Shown one piece after another: positions 26,631 to 35,806 of a stretch of 64,000 nucleotides of DNA. The position numbers and the translations under genes were made by a program. The stretch comes from an uncultured Eubacteriales bacterium. GTDB taxonomy: Bacteria; Bacillota; Clostridia; Lachnospirales; Cellulosilyticaceae. The notes under the pieces are model-generated. The model searched no databases. It had not been told where the DNA came from and was given only the letters and a program-made list of their open reading frames with translations. Where the stretch lies: assembly GCA_900551325.1 (NCBI GenBank), contig URVM01000005.1:62001-126000 (forward strand), written 5' to 3'. Positions within the stretch are counted from its first letter, which is position 1. The number at the start of each line of letters is the position of its first letter.

Positions 26631-28659
26631 GCTTATACACCACCTCTCCTATAATAGATGACACAAATTCAATCACTTGTGCTAATAGTACATACAAGAT
26701 AAAACCTACCAATACCACAATAAGTATTGTAAAGGTTGTAAAGAATATGTTTTTGAATACATCCCTTAGTTTAAAATCATGAATCTCTTTAATCATGATA
26801 ATGAGTAGTATAGCTGTCCATGAAATCATAGCAAATCCTGTAAATTCAATAATAAAGCTTTCATTGTATGTCAATATATTACTTAGAACAATACGAATAG
26901 GTTGAATTAAAAAGACTGGCATTAAAGAGTAAACGAAACCACAATATACATCTCTTAATTTACCTTCACCTTCTGTAATGGTTGAAACTAAATAATGACA
27001 TACGATTACAAGACCTAATATGCCAAATACATAAATAGCATCTGATATAATATCAAAATATCCCTCTTGAATTGTTTTGAATAAAAACCCTGTTGTGTAT
27101 TTATTCAAAATATATATAATGAAAAAGATAAGAATTAAGATATTTGTGGATGTAATGGATACCTTATTTTCACGCTTAATCCCATAATAACCATCTACCG
27201 GATGCTTAATAAAATACCACAAAAAGTTTAGCTCCTTAATAAGCTTTCTATTCCCCAGGGCCCTTATCTTCACTCTAATAGGCTCAAGTATTTGTTTACG
27301 CTTATCTAGATAGCGAATAACTTTATATATAATAAAGAGTACAATAAGCGTTATAAATATATTTACCAGGTTCTGTCTAAGCCAAATATTACGCACTTCC
27401 CAAAAAGCATCTGAATAACCTGAATAAGCTTTGCCCTTTTTATACACTTCAAGTGCATGATTATAATCTTCTTCTGTATATAATGCAGCCCCTATGCCTC
27501 GATATGCAAAGTCAAATAGACTATTCATCTCTATAACGTCTTGCCAAGGCTCCTTACTTTCTCTGTAATGTCCATTCTCATAAAGTACAAGTGCTTCATG
27601 TACTAAATTTGTAAACTCTGTAGGTTCAAAAATTTGTATTTCATTTTTTTCTTCATCTAATACATAAATATTTTTATTTTCATCAACAGCAATAGAACTT
27701 ACTGATTTAAAAAGACCAACTCTTTGATCCCCATTATCTCTACCACCAAAAGCAAATAGTAACCGTCCTTCACTTGTATATTCATAGATATAGCCATCTT
27801 TAGATGCTACGAATATATTATCAAGAGATCCTGTAATAATATCTGAAGGGTATGTATCATAAGCTACAGGCCCTAAAATATTTTTCCCTGCCATATTTAA
27901 TTTTTTCACAGATGATCTTTCATCACCTTGTGTAATGGTATAGATAAGGCCTTTTTCATCTATTGCTAAGTTGTTTGCTGTTGCAGGTTCTTTTCTTTTA
28001 AGCTGGCTTTTTTGAGCTTCTGTAAAAATTAAATCTTTAAAAGCCTCACCAAAATTCACTCTTGCTGCATTAACACCAAAGTATCCTAAGAAAGTTCCCC
28101 CCTCAGCTGGGCTAATTTGAACAATACCATTTGAGTTACCCTTAGAATTAACATATATATTTCCTCTTTTATCCACTACGATTTTCTGTGGTTTAAATGG
28201 GTTTCCTTCTCCATAAAGGGGATGTTCTGGCTTTCCATATTCATCTAAAAGTACACCTTCTTGGTTAAAAACAAATACTTTTCCCTTTTCTTCATCTGCA
28301 ACATATAATAGGTTATCTTCAGTTAAGTAAATTCCTAAAGGTGTACCAAGCACGCCCTCTCCTATTACTTTTACCAAAGCGCCTTCTTGATTAGATACAA
28401 TAACTCTCTTATTTCCTGTATCACAAATGTAAATATTGTAATCTTTATCCACTAACATATCACTAGGTTTATTAAATTCCAAATCACCTATTTTAGTAAT
28501 GCTTCCTATTGGTGTATATGCCGTTTGTGTTTCTACATAATTGCCATAACTATCAACCGTAAAGGTCTTATAGGGTGTCTGTGCATGGGTTACTATACCT
28601 TGGGCTGAGCACAGACCAAATAATATAACAGCCGCCATAAGTTTTTTTAGTTTTTTCAT
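26620..28659 (-). CDS. NHL-propeller - TPR - Yip1 membrane protein of the double ABC locus
   Basis: This 679-residue protein has a signal peptide (1-26), then six NHL-type repeats (about 35-345; for example KPSDMLVDKDYNIYICDTGN and SIAVDENKNIYVLDEEKNEI) that would close a six-bladed extracellular propeller. Two TPR-like helical hairpins follow (about 350-415, ALVLYENGHYRES, GIGAALYTEEDYNHALEVYK). A membrane helix (about 430-450), a basic cytoplasmic stretch and a Yip1-like domain with about five membrane helices (about 490-679) complete it. It could be a scaffold or sensor linking surface sugar capture to the transporters. Function is unknown. Confidence 0.78.
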   Translation of the reverse strand: MKKLKKLMAAVILFGLCSAQGIVTHAQTPYKTFTVDSYGNYVETQTAYTPIGSITKIGDLEFNKPSDMLVDKDYNIYICDTGNKRVIVSNQEGALVKVIGEGVLGTPLGIYLTEDNLLYVADEEKGKVFVFNQEGVLLDEYGKPEHPLYGEGNPFKPQKIVVDKRGNIYVNSKGNSNGIVQISPAEGGTFLGYFGVNAARVNFGEAFKDLIFTEAQKSQLKRKEPATANNLAIDEKGLIYTITQGDERSSVKKLNMAGKNILGPVAYDTYPSDIITGSLDNIFVASKDGYIYEYTSEGRLLFAFGGRDNGDQRVGLFKSVSSIAVDENKNIYVLDEEKNEIQIFEPTEFTNLVHEALVLYENGHYRESKEPWQDVIEMNSLFDFAYRGIGAALYTEEDYNHALEVYKKGKAYSGYSDAFWEVRNIWLRQNLVNIFITLIVLFIIYKVIRYLDKRKQILEPIRVKIRALGNRKLIKELNFLWYFIKHPVDGYYGIKRENKVSITSTNILILIFFIIYILNKYTTGFLFKTIQEGYFDIISDAIYVFGILGLVIVCHYLVSTITEGEGKLRDVYCGFVYSLMPVFLIQPIRIVLSNILTYNESFIIEFTGFAMISWTAILLIIMIKEIHDFKLRDVFKNIFFTTFTILIVVLVGFILYVLLAQVIEFVSSIIGEVVYKLAN

Positions 28660-28666
28660 TTTACAC

Positions 28667-29536
28667 CTACTTCAGACCAGAATGTGCCATGGTATTCATA
28701 ACACTACTTTGTAATATAATAAATAAAATAAGATTTGGAATAAACATCATCAGTGCCGCTGCTGCTGACATCCCCTGACCTGCTACTGTATTGTTAGCTG
28801 ATGCAAGTGTATTCATATAGAATGTTAATGTTTTTAATCCATCACTTGTTACATAGAGCTGTGATGTTTGTAAGTTATTCCATACAGATTGAAATGCTAA
28901 AATAGTAGTAGTAGCAATAGCTGGTCTAATAAGAGGTATAATAATCTTTCTATAAATTAAGAATTCCTCTGCCCCATCTATGTAAGCAGCTTCTATAAGT
29001 GAATCTGGTATTTGATCTATAAACTGCTTAACAAGAAACAGTCCAACTGGCATTGCAACAAGAGGTAAAATATGAGCTAAATATGTATTTGTAATACCTA
29101 GTGCATTAATAGTTAAATATAAAGGAATTGTTACTGCTACTGGCACAAACATAAGTGCAATATTGTTCACTTCAAATAATACTTTTTTCCCTCTAAATTT
29201 AAGCTTTGACAATGCAAATCCAGCCATTGTTGAAATAACAATAGATATAACCACAACTGCCACTGTTACAACAAAACTATTAAAAGCATATCGGCTTGCT
29301 GGTATCCCTGATGTCTTAGCTGTTGCAAAAAGATTTTTAAAGTTATCCATTGTTGGTTTATGTACTAAAAATTGAGGTGGAAATGCAAAGAGTTCATCCA
29401 TTGGCTTAAATGCATGACAAAAGATATAAATAATAGGTAATACCATAAAAAGTGCTATAGGAATTAAATAAGCATAAAATTTAAGTTGATTTTTCTCGAA
29501 TTTTGATGGATTAATCTTATTAGTATAAAGTGACAT
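28667..29536 (-). CDS. Carbohydrate ABC transporter permease, MalG type
   Basis: This 289-residue permease has six membrane segments and the EAA loop EAAYIDGAEEFLIYRKIIIP. It starts two bases after the MalF-type gene at 29538 and ends 8 bp before the NHL-Yip1 gene. Together with the permease upstream and the large solute-binding protein at 30433 it makes up the second importer of the mirror-image block. Confidence 0.92.
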   Translation of the reverse strand: MSLYTNKINPSKFEKNQLKFYAYLIPIALFMVLPIIYIFCHAFKPMDELFAFPPQFLVHKPTMDNFKNLFATAKTSGIPASRYAFNSFVVTVAVVVISIVISTMAGFALSKLKFRGKKVLFEVNNIALMFVPVAVTIPLYLTINALGITNTYLAHILPLVAMPVGLFLVKQFIDQIPDSLIEAAYIDGAEEFLIYRKIIIPLIRPAIATTTILAFQSVWNNLQTSQLYVTSDGLKTLTFYMNTLASANNTVAGQGMSAAAALMMFIPNLILFIILQSSVMNTMAHSGLK

Positions 29537-29537
29537 A

Positions 29538-30428
29538 CTACACCTCCTTTTCCATGAACAGTTTTTTTGCTACCATTGAGAACATATAAATAATAAGTAA
29601 CAAAACAACTGAAACTGTTGCTGCATATCCCATTTCATAGCGCTGAAGTCCGTAGTCTTCGATATGGTTTAACATAAGCTGCCCTGCATACTGGGGTGTT
29701 GGATTAGCTCCTGCTAATTGAACGCCGATAGCACCAGCTTGGAAAGTATTTACTATTGCCATAACCGCACCAAACAACATTTGAGGTTTCATAGTAGGTA
29801 TTGTAATGTAAAACATCTCCTGAAATTTATTACGCACACCATCTATAGCCGCAGCTTCATATATCTCCTCATTTACATTTAATACCCCTGCAAGCATTGC
29901 AAGAAATCCAACGCCCATACTACTCCAAAGTGCTACAATAATCATAATAGGCATAAGCCACTTTGTAGACTGTAAGAAAAGTATAGGTTCTGTAATAATC
30001 CCAAGCTTAATAAATAAGCTATTAATATAACCTGTTTGATCACCACTAAATAATGTTTTCCATACTACTGCCATAGCTACTCCTGATGTCATTGAAGGTG
30101 AATAAATAATCAGTGCTAATAAGGTTCTTGGTCCCTTAGTAATCTGTGCTAATGACCATGCTAAAAAGAAAGCAAGCATATAGCCTAGTGGGCCTACAAT
30201 AAGTGCAAAAGTTATTGTATTTGGCAGTACATATTGCATGAATATCTCATCTTGTGTTAATAAATTAATATAATTTAAAAACCCTACAAAATCTGGAAAC
30301 TGTATAGTATTGAAATTAGTGAAAGATAGTAATACTGCCATAACAGTTGGTATAACAATAAAAATAAAAAATAATAATATATATGGCCAAAGGAACAGAT
30401 AGGGTTTCCATTTATTTTTATCTAGCAT
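29538..30428 (-). CDS. Carbohydrate ABC transporter permease, MalF type
   Basis: The 296-residue protein has six membrane segments and the EAA loop EAAAIDGVRNKFQEMFYITI. The gene begins 5 bp after the stop of the 975-residue solute-binding protein gene, and the MalG-type partner follows after one base, so all three are tightly co-translated. It lacks the charged C-terminal tail of the MalF-type protein at 23449, so the two importers of the block are not recent copies of each other. Confidence 0.92.
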   Translation of the reverse strand: MLDKNKWKPYLFLWPYILLFFIFIVIPTVMAVLLSFTNFNTIQFPDFVGFLNYINLLTQDEIFMQYVLPNTITFALIVGPLGYMLAFFLAWSLAQITKGPRTLLALIIYSPSMTSGVAMAVVWKTLFSGDQTGYINSLFIKLGIITEPILFLQSTKWLMPIMIIVALWSSMGVGFLAMLAGVLNVNEEIYEAAAIDGVRNKFQEMFYITIPTMKPQMLFGAVMAIVNTFQAGAIGVQLAGANPTPQYAGQLMLNHIEDYGLQRYEMGYAATVSVVLLLIIYMFSMVAKKLFMEKEV

Positions 30429-30432
30429 TTAT

Positions 30433-33360
30433 CTAATCCTCCTTATCCTTAAGTGTCGGTAGAGGGTATGGCTTCACCATTTCCCCATCTTTTAAATATC
30501 CAAATTCTTCAAGTTTTCTATTTGTTTCCCTATTTGTACGTTTGACAGTTAGATCAATAGCCTGACGTAAGCTTTTACCTTCTTGACAAATAGCATTGAG
30601 TGCATTAGAAAGTTCACGTTCTAACATGTATGTACCTGGTACTCTTGGTGATTCCACAAGCCAGTTGGTCTGCTCTAAAATAGCTTTTTTATGTTTTGCC
30701 TCCCAAGGCAACTCCTTAAATGCTTCTACGTTTGCTGTATTCCATAAATATTCTTTTCCATATGTAGCCTGAAGTGTATAGCCAAATTCTACTTGTGTCT
30801 CCTTATCAGTCCACCATTTCAAGTATTGCCATGCTGCATCCTTTTTGTCTGAATCCTCAAAAATAACACATGACTCTGCTCCTCCAGCGCTCCAGCGTAC
30901 CACTTCACCTTCCTCATTTACAACACCTGGATAAGGTCCTATGTTCCAAGAGTTAGCAATTTCTGGTGCTGCATTTACTAATAAGTTATATGTACTATAA
31001 TCTGCTATACCTATTGGTAAGGTACCATCCCTAAATTTTTGATAGAAGCTTCCTACTTCATAAGGTAAGTTATAAATAGTAAACAGTTCGCTTAGCTCTC
31101 TAATCCCATGAAGGCTCTCTTCTGTATCAAGGGTTGTTTTTCCTACTTGGTCACCATAGAAACTTCCCCCTTGTTGATAAATAGATGGCATAGTTCCAAA
31201 GAATGGTTTAAACCCAACTGTAGCAGCTACTTGATGGAAGAAATTCATTCCCCTTCGTTGAAGTTCTGGAAGCATTTTTTTCACATCTTCCATTGTATCT
31301 GGGACTTCTAAATCAAGGGCATTTAATATATCTGTTCTATAGAAAAGTGTCCAGAAATTAAGTGTCTCAGGCATTGCATAAATACTATCATCTATCATAG
31401 CTGGTATAAGTAATCCTTCTGGCACCCTTCCAAGCACCTCCTTCGAGTCTTCAAACTGTCTTAGATCTGCTAGTGCACCTCTTATAGCTAAATCAAAAGG
31501 CAATACATATTGCAAAGATTGTGCTATATCCGGTGTTTCTCCTGCTGCATTAGCAAGTACTAATTTATTCGGGTCTGGCATAAGAGAAAAGTCAACCACT
31601 ATACCTGTTTCTGGTGTAAAGGTTTCATCAGCCATCTTTTGAAGAATTTCTACATATTGTCTTGGTCTTGCAACCCATACTTGTAAATGTTCTGGATTTA
31701 TATTATCTACACTATAATCTTGTTTTGTGAATGAGTTAATAAAACGTTTTATACCTTCAGTTACCTTCACAAAAATATTCTCGTTTTTAAGAAGATCTTT
31801 CTCGTTTTGATAGATATAAATTTGATCAATTGAAATAGGACTTGTATTAAGGCCTTGTAACATATTAGCTAGTAATTGTGATACAGAACTTGTTCCTTGT
31901 GAAAGTTCTGTTAAACGTGTAGGTAATTCATTTGGCTTCTTTGCTAAAGCTCTAAGTTGTTTCTGTGCTACTGACAAGGATGAAAAGCTTCCTATCTCTT
32001 TAACATCTTGATTGTAAATACCAATACTCTGATAAAGATTATCTATTTGATCTGCCCAACTAGTTAATTGTTCTCCTACATTTGGAATATATTTTTCTAA
32101 TTGGAAATCTCTATTTTTATCTACTTTCCCTCCTGTTATCTTGGTTACTTCAAGTGATAGATTAGTTATTTCTTTCATGATTCTTTCTAACTCTTCAATG
32201 ACATGATGAACATTATCTATATTTAAGACGAAACTTATCATATGAGAGCCTTTTTCTAAATAAAATCCCATTTCTTCACTATTAGTTTTATTTTTTAAAG
32301 TTGTTTTCTCAAACTTTTTATTATAAGCAAATGGATAAGCTTTTAAATCACTGTACGGTACTTCTCCATCTATCATTACATCCATAAACACAGGAAAATC
32401 TATCTTGCTATTTTGTCTATAATTAAGTCCTATCTTATAGTAACCAGCCTCTTCTACTTCAAATGCATAATCTATACGTTGTCCTGGTACCTTAAAAGCT
32501 GCTCCATCTAGCATATTAAGAACACGTGTATAAGTATTATAAGGACTTAGATCCACATCAAATTCACTACCTGCTCGTATAGATGAGTCATTTCTATAGG
32601 TCATCTGCTCTGCTTCAATCACAATGAGATTATTCCCTTCCACACTATCTGCTTCCATATAAGGCTTGTAATCTTTCTTAGGTGCTGATAAAGTCATCTC
32701 TCCAATTAGAATAGCTCCTTCTTCGACCTGGAGTTTTATCGTATTCATTCCCTTTTTAAACGGTATAAGTAAGGGTTCGCTCCATCTAAAGCTTGCATCT
32801 ACTATTTGCTTAGTTTGCCAACCTGACATTTTCTCTGGTATAGATATAATCTCATTACCATAACGATCAAGAGAGGCTTCTTCTAGCATCACCCATGTAT
32901 TTTCAAAAAGTAACCTTCTTAGTTCATAATAAGGATACTCATCATTCACTTGCATAGATAACTCTACTGGCAAAATATTATCACTATAGGCATTATAATC
33001 AAACGCAACACAGTAGGTTCCCTCTTTAGGAACATCAATATTCAAAGTAACCTGATCTTCAGCTTGTAAATTTAATACCTCTAAAAGATCATAGCCTTGC
33101 ACCTCTTTAGTTGTATAGTTTAAATTTTCAACAACACTTGCAGTATTATAAACTATAGGCTTTCCGTTATACGTACTTTCCTTATAGGATTCTATAACTT
33201 TTGAATATCTATTTTCTAAAAAACTGTTGTTTTCTACCGATAACTCTACTACACTACTACCTCCACTCGTTCCTTGATTAGCAAAAATAGGGTTTTGCAT
33301 TTCGGAAACCGCTATTAATGCAACTACTACTATTGCCATACTCCTTTTAACTCTGTCCAA
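30433..33360 (-). CDS. Very large solute-binding protein with N-terminal carbohydrate-binding-like modules
   Basis: This 975-residue protein is about twice the usual size. The start is TTG at 33360, placed behind GGGGGG; a later ATG has its Shine-Dalgarno too close. Residues 1-28 form a signal peptide ending IFA-NQ with no lipobox Cys. Two jelly-roll, CBM-like modules follow (about 60-235 with YCVAFDYNAYSDNILPVELS, and about 245-395 with YKIGLNYRQNSKIDFPVFMD). A helical linker (about 395-500) leads to a family 1 solute-binding domain (about 560-975, GETPDIAQ, AWQYLKWWTDKETQVEFGY). It is the first gene of the long operon. The modules may hold polymeric arabinan near the importer. Confidence 0.88.
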   Translation of the reverse strand: MDRVKRSMAIVVVALIAVSEMQNPIFANQGTSGGSSVVELSVENNSFLENRYSKVIESYKESTYNGKPIVYNTASVVENLNYTTKEVQGYDLLEVLNLQAEDQVTLNIDVPKEGTYCVAFDYNAYSDNILPVELSMQVNDEYPYYELRRLLFENTWVMLEEASLDRYGNEIISIPEKMSGWQTKQIVDASFRWSEPLLIPFKKGMNTIKLQVEEGAILIGEMTLSAPKKDYKPYMEADSVEGNNLIVIEAEQMTYRNDSSIRAGSEFDVDLSPYNTYTRVLNMLDGAAFKVPGQRIDYAFEVEEAGYYKIGLNYRQNSKIDFPVFMDVMIDGEVPYSDLKAYPFAYNKKFEKTTLKNKTNSEEMGFYLEKGSHMISFVLNIDNVHHVIEELERIMKEITNLSLEVTKITGGKVDKNRDFQLEKYIPNVGEQLTSWADQIDNLYQSIGIYNQDVKEIGSFSSLSVAQKQLRALAKKPNELPTRLTELSQGTSSVSQLLANMLQGLNTSPISIDQIYIYQNEKDLLKNENIFVKVTEGIKRFINSFTKQDYSVDNINPEHLQVWVARPRQYVEILQKMADETFTPETGIVVDFSLMPDPNKLVLANAAGETPDIAQSLQYVLPFDLAIRGALADLRQFEDSKEVLGRVPEGLLIPAMIDDSIYAMPETLNFWTLFYRTDILNALDLEVPDTMEDVKKMLPELQRRGMNFFHQVAATVGFKPFFGTMPSIYQQGGSFYGDQVGKTTLDTEESLHGIRELSELFTIYNLPYEVGSFYQKFRDGTLPIGIADYSTYNLLVNAAPEIANSWNIGPYPGVVNEEGEVVRWSAGGAESCVIFEDSDKKDAAWQYLKWWTDKETQVEFGYTLQATYGKEYLWNTANVEAFKELPWEAKHKKAILEQTNWLVESPRVPGTYMLERELSNALNAICQEGKSLRQAIDLTVKRTNRETNRKLEEFGYLKDGEMVKPYPLPTLKDKED

Positions 33361-33384
33361 TCATAACCCCCCATTCACCATTTC

Positions 33385-33437
33385 GTTTACTAAACATTCA
33401 CTTTTTTAATTTCTAATTTACTTTAGTATAAACTAAA
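33385..33437. promoter_or_regulatory. Candidate operators downstream of the transporter operon promoter
   Basis: GTTTACTAAAC (33385-33395) is a perfect odd-centred palindrome and the best example of the recurrent motif. TTTAGTATAAACTAAA (33422-33437) is a second palindrome. Both lie between the predicted transcription start (about 33465) and the TTG start, as expected for repressor binding. Confidence 0.55.
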
Positions 33438-33471
33438 ATAGTATATTATTATGTATAAGTTTTATATTTTT

Positions 33472-33500
33472 ATAATATACTTTTATCTTTTGTACGTCAA
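33472..33500 (-). promoter_or_regulatory. Sigma-A type promoter of the long transporter/arabinofuranosidase operon
   Basis: On the minus strand TTGACG (33500-33495) and TATTAT (33477-33472) are 17 bp apart. The -10 region is identical to that of the promoter at 8370-8398. Confidence 0.7.
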
Positions 33501-33781
33501 TAATTTATTTTAACTTTAGAGATATTTCTTTATTATTTTTTATATAATTTTTATATTAAACTTATAAAATATGCGTATTTTTTTATAATTTTCATATAAA
33601 AATTATATAAATTTTATCTTGTACTTATATATTTTCAACATTTTTTCTTTAAATTTAAATTGTGTCTTAATTTCCCAAACCTTAAATAATTTTAAGTAAA
33701 CATAGTTTTTAAATCGTTTTTTTTCACACTTCCCGACTATTTTTCGCCCGATTTCGTTTAGTTAACATTTTAAAAAGAGTA

Positions 33782-33826
33782 AAAAGAGAGCTTAATGAAG
33801 GTGAATACTTCATCAAGCTCTCTTTT
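33782..33826 (-). terminator. Terminator of galM copy 2
   Basis: The stem GAGAGCTTgATGAAG / CTTCATTAAGCTCTC has one mismatch and is followed by T residues on the minus strand. It separates galM from the transporter operon. Confidence 0.85.
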
Positions 33827-33861
33827 TCTTTTTAATCTATTGCATTAATAAATATTAATTT

Positions 33862-34914
33862 TTAAAATAATTCATCACAACTAAATTTAAATTGTGTTCT
33901 ATGTGTATATTGGTCGCCTTTTTTAAGTATTATCTGATCTTTGAATACTTCATCATATCCTATTGGTAGACCTTGTGTTTCAAAACAGATACCATATCGT
34001 ACACCATCTTTGATACCTCCTTTAAACTGGGAAGGGTTGGTATAATTCATACTATACACAACTACTGCTTTTTGATCTGTTGTAATTTGCATTTTTCTTT
34101 TTGAATCAGAATCATACATTACAACACAATCATTCCCTTCCTTTATCAACCATGGATGATCATACCCCTTAGTATATTGTAGCTGCATATGATTCTCTTC
34201 AATATCTCTTCCAATTAGTTTACCTTCATTAAAATCAAATACTTTTTCTTTAGCAACTTCTAGTAATTTACCTGTTGGAATACTTTCATTATCAAGCTCA
34301 CATATAAAATCTGATTTTATTCTAAGTTGTTGATTTGTAATAGGTCTTTTCCCATTTCCTGATAAATTAAAATATACATGATTTGTAAGATTAACTAATG
34401 TATCTTGATCAGCTATAGCTTCATAATCAATTCCTAATACATTATCTTCTGAAAATGTGTACGTTACTTTTACTTTAAGTGTCCCTGGATATCCTTCTTC
34501 CAAATCATTACTTGTATAACCCAAAGTTACACAAAGTAGCTCATTTTTCTCTAGAGATTCTACATGCCATATTTTCTTATCAAAACCACTGCTTCCCCCA
34601 TGGAGTGTATGTGTGTTTTCATTTTGTTGTAATTCATATATTTTATCATTTAACGTAAATCTACCTTGATGTATCCTTCCCGCTGTTCTTCCTATGATTG
34701 CATTTATATACCCAGGATTTTCTATATATGTATTTACATCTTCATATTCTAATACTACATTTTCTATCTTTCCCTTAGCATCAGCAACATTTACACTTTT
34801 TAAGATACCACCTAATGTCAATACCTCAACGAATGCACCTTTGCTATTTGTTAATATAATACACTCACATACTCTGTTATCTCTCAGTATTATTTCTTCT
34901 CTTCTAATCCCCAT
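33862..34914 (-). CDS. galM: Aldose 1-epimerase (mutarotase), copy 2
   Basis: This 350-residue protein has the same motifs as the copy at 11313: HTLHGGSSGFDKKIW, VNLTNHVYFNLSG with the catalytic His, and the Glu in GICFETQGLPIGYD. The frame is open to 34953, but AAGGAG stands six bases before the ATG at 34914, and the paralogue aligns from there (MGIRREEIIL against MHIQVEEILL), so I use this start. It is clearly diverged from copy 1, unlike the nearly identical lacI and GH43 segments beside it. Confidence 0.92.
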   Translation of the reverse strand: MGIRREEIILRDNRVCECIILTNSKGAFVEVLTLGGILKSVNVADAKGKIENVVLEYEDVNTYIENPGYINAIIGRTAGRIHQGRFTLNDKIYELQQNENTHTLHGGSSGFDKKIWHVESLEKNELLCVTLGYTSNDLEEGYPGTLKVKVTYTFSEDNVLGIDYEAIADQDTLVNLTNHVYFNLSGNGKRPITNQQLRIKSDFICELDNESIPTGKLLEVAKEKVFDFNEGKLIGRDIEENHMQLQYTKGYDHPWLIKEGNDCVVMYDSDSKRKMQITTDQKAVVVYSMNYTNPSQFKGGIKDGVRYGICFETQGLPIGYDEVFKDQIILKKGDQYTHRTQFKFSCDELF

Positions 34915-35043
34915 ACTATACTCCTTCTCTCCTAATACTTTATATTGTTTCATGTTTTTATTTACCCGATTGTTTACTAAATATACTATTAAACTAACAT
35001 ATATTTCTAGTTTTTAAAGATTTATTTTAAAATCTAGAGCTTA

Positions 35044-35120
35044 TTTTAGTAAATTTACCTCTTTTTTATAGTAAACACCACTTTTAGGAGTTGACTTATA
35101 TCTTTTTTTCTTTAGTATAC
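35044..35120. promoter_or_regulatory. Three candidate operators ahead of the broken lacI (copy 2)
   Basis: TTTTAGTAAAT (35044-35054), TTATAGTAAAC (35066-35076) and CTTTAGTATAC (35110-35120) correspond one by one to the sites at 12413-12491. A further site, GTTTACTAAAT, lies at 34972-34982 nearer galM. The sites persist although the regulator gene is broken. Confidence 0.5.
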
Positions 35121-35193
35121 AATTATATCATTATTGGCAAATACAACTTATATTTATAGTATCAATAAAAAAATATATAGGGAGTTTAATATT

Positions 35194-35806
35194 ATGGCGA
35201 CTATTAGAGAGTTAGCAAAGTTATGTGGTGTATCTCCTGCCACATTCTCACGTGTACTTAATCATGACGAGACAATCAGTGTATCTAAGGAGACTCGAAA
35301 AAAATATTGTCTCTAATGGTCATACTAAAATTGGGTTTATTGGTGGCAATGAATTCTTACCTTATACAAATACCTTACTCGAAGACTGTAGAGAAATAAC
35401 TTTTAAAGATTATTTATCTCGTTTAAATTTATATAATCCAGATTATGTACGTATTGGTCATTTTGACTTTCATAATGGATATACACTTATGCATGATCTT
35501 TTAAAGTCCAATAAGAAAAATCTACCTACTTGTATTTTTGCTGCTAGTGACACTTTAGCTATTGGTGCCTTACGTGCAATAACAGAAGCTGGATTATCTG
35601 TTCCTAAGGACATTCAACTCATTGGATGTAACGATATTCCAACATCCCAATACACTTTCCCTACTCTTTCTACTGTTAAGATTTATACAGAACTTATGGG
35701 ACAAACAGGTGTTAAACTCCTTCTTGAACGTATTTCTGGAGAACGTACAGAATCACTCAAAGTTATCGTACCTCATAAGATTATTCTAAGAGAAAGTTTT
35801 CAATAA
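35194..35806 (+). pseudogene. LacI family regulator, internal deletion and frameshift
   Basis: The first 37 codons match the intact lacI at 12557, including the helix-turn-helix, with one change in the recognition region (ATVSR to ATFSR). About 395 bp corresponding to 12668-13062 are then missing. Because 395 is not a multiple of three the frame shifts and reaches a stop within three codons (YCL-stop). The remaining 3' part, about 500 bp, is nearly identical to the intact gene but in another frame and without a start of its own that would restore the DNA-binding domain. No functional repressor can be made. Confidence 0.93.

Larger units (their letters stand above)
33361..33861. other. Promoter region of the long transporter operon and 3' flank of galM copy 2
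   Basis: This 501-bp, very AT-rich region carries no gene. It holds a promoter reading leftward (33472-33500), operator-like sites at 33385-33395, 33422-33437 and 33756-33766, and the galM terminator at its right end. Confidence 0.7.

Noticed and set aside
35225..35806. A 193-residue open frame within the second lacI that could be read as a shorter regulator
   Set aside because: It is the C-terminal half of LacI placed in frame with an out-of-frame 5' end. It lacks the helix-turn-helix and a credible ribosome binding site, and the intact copy shows what was lost.
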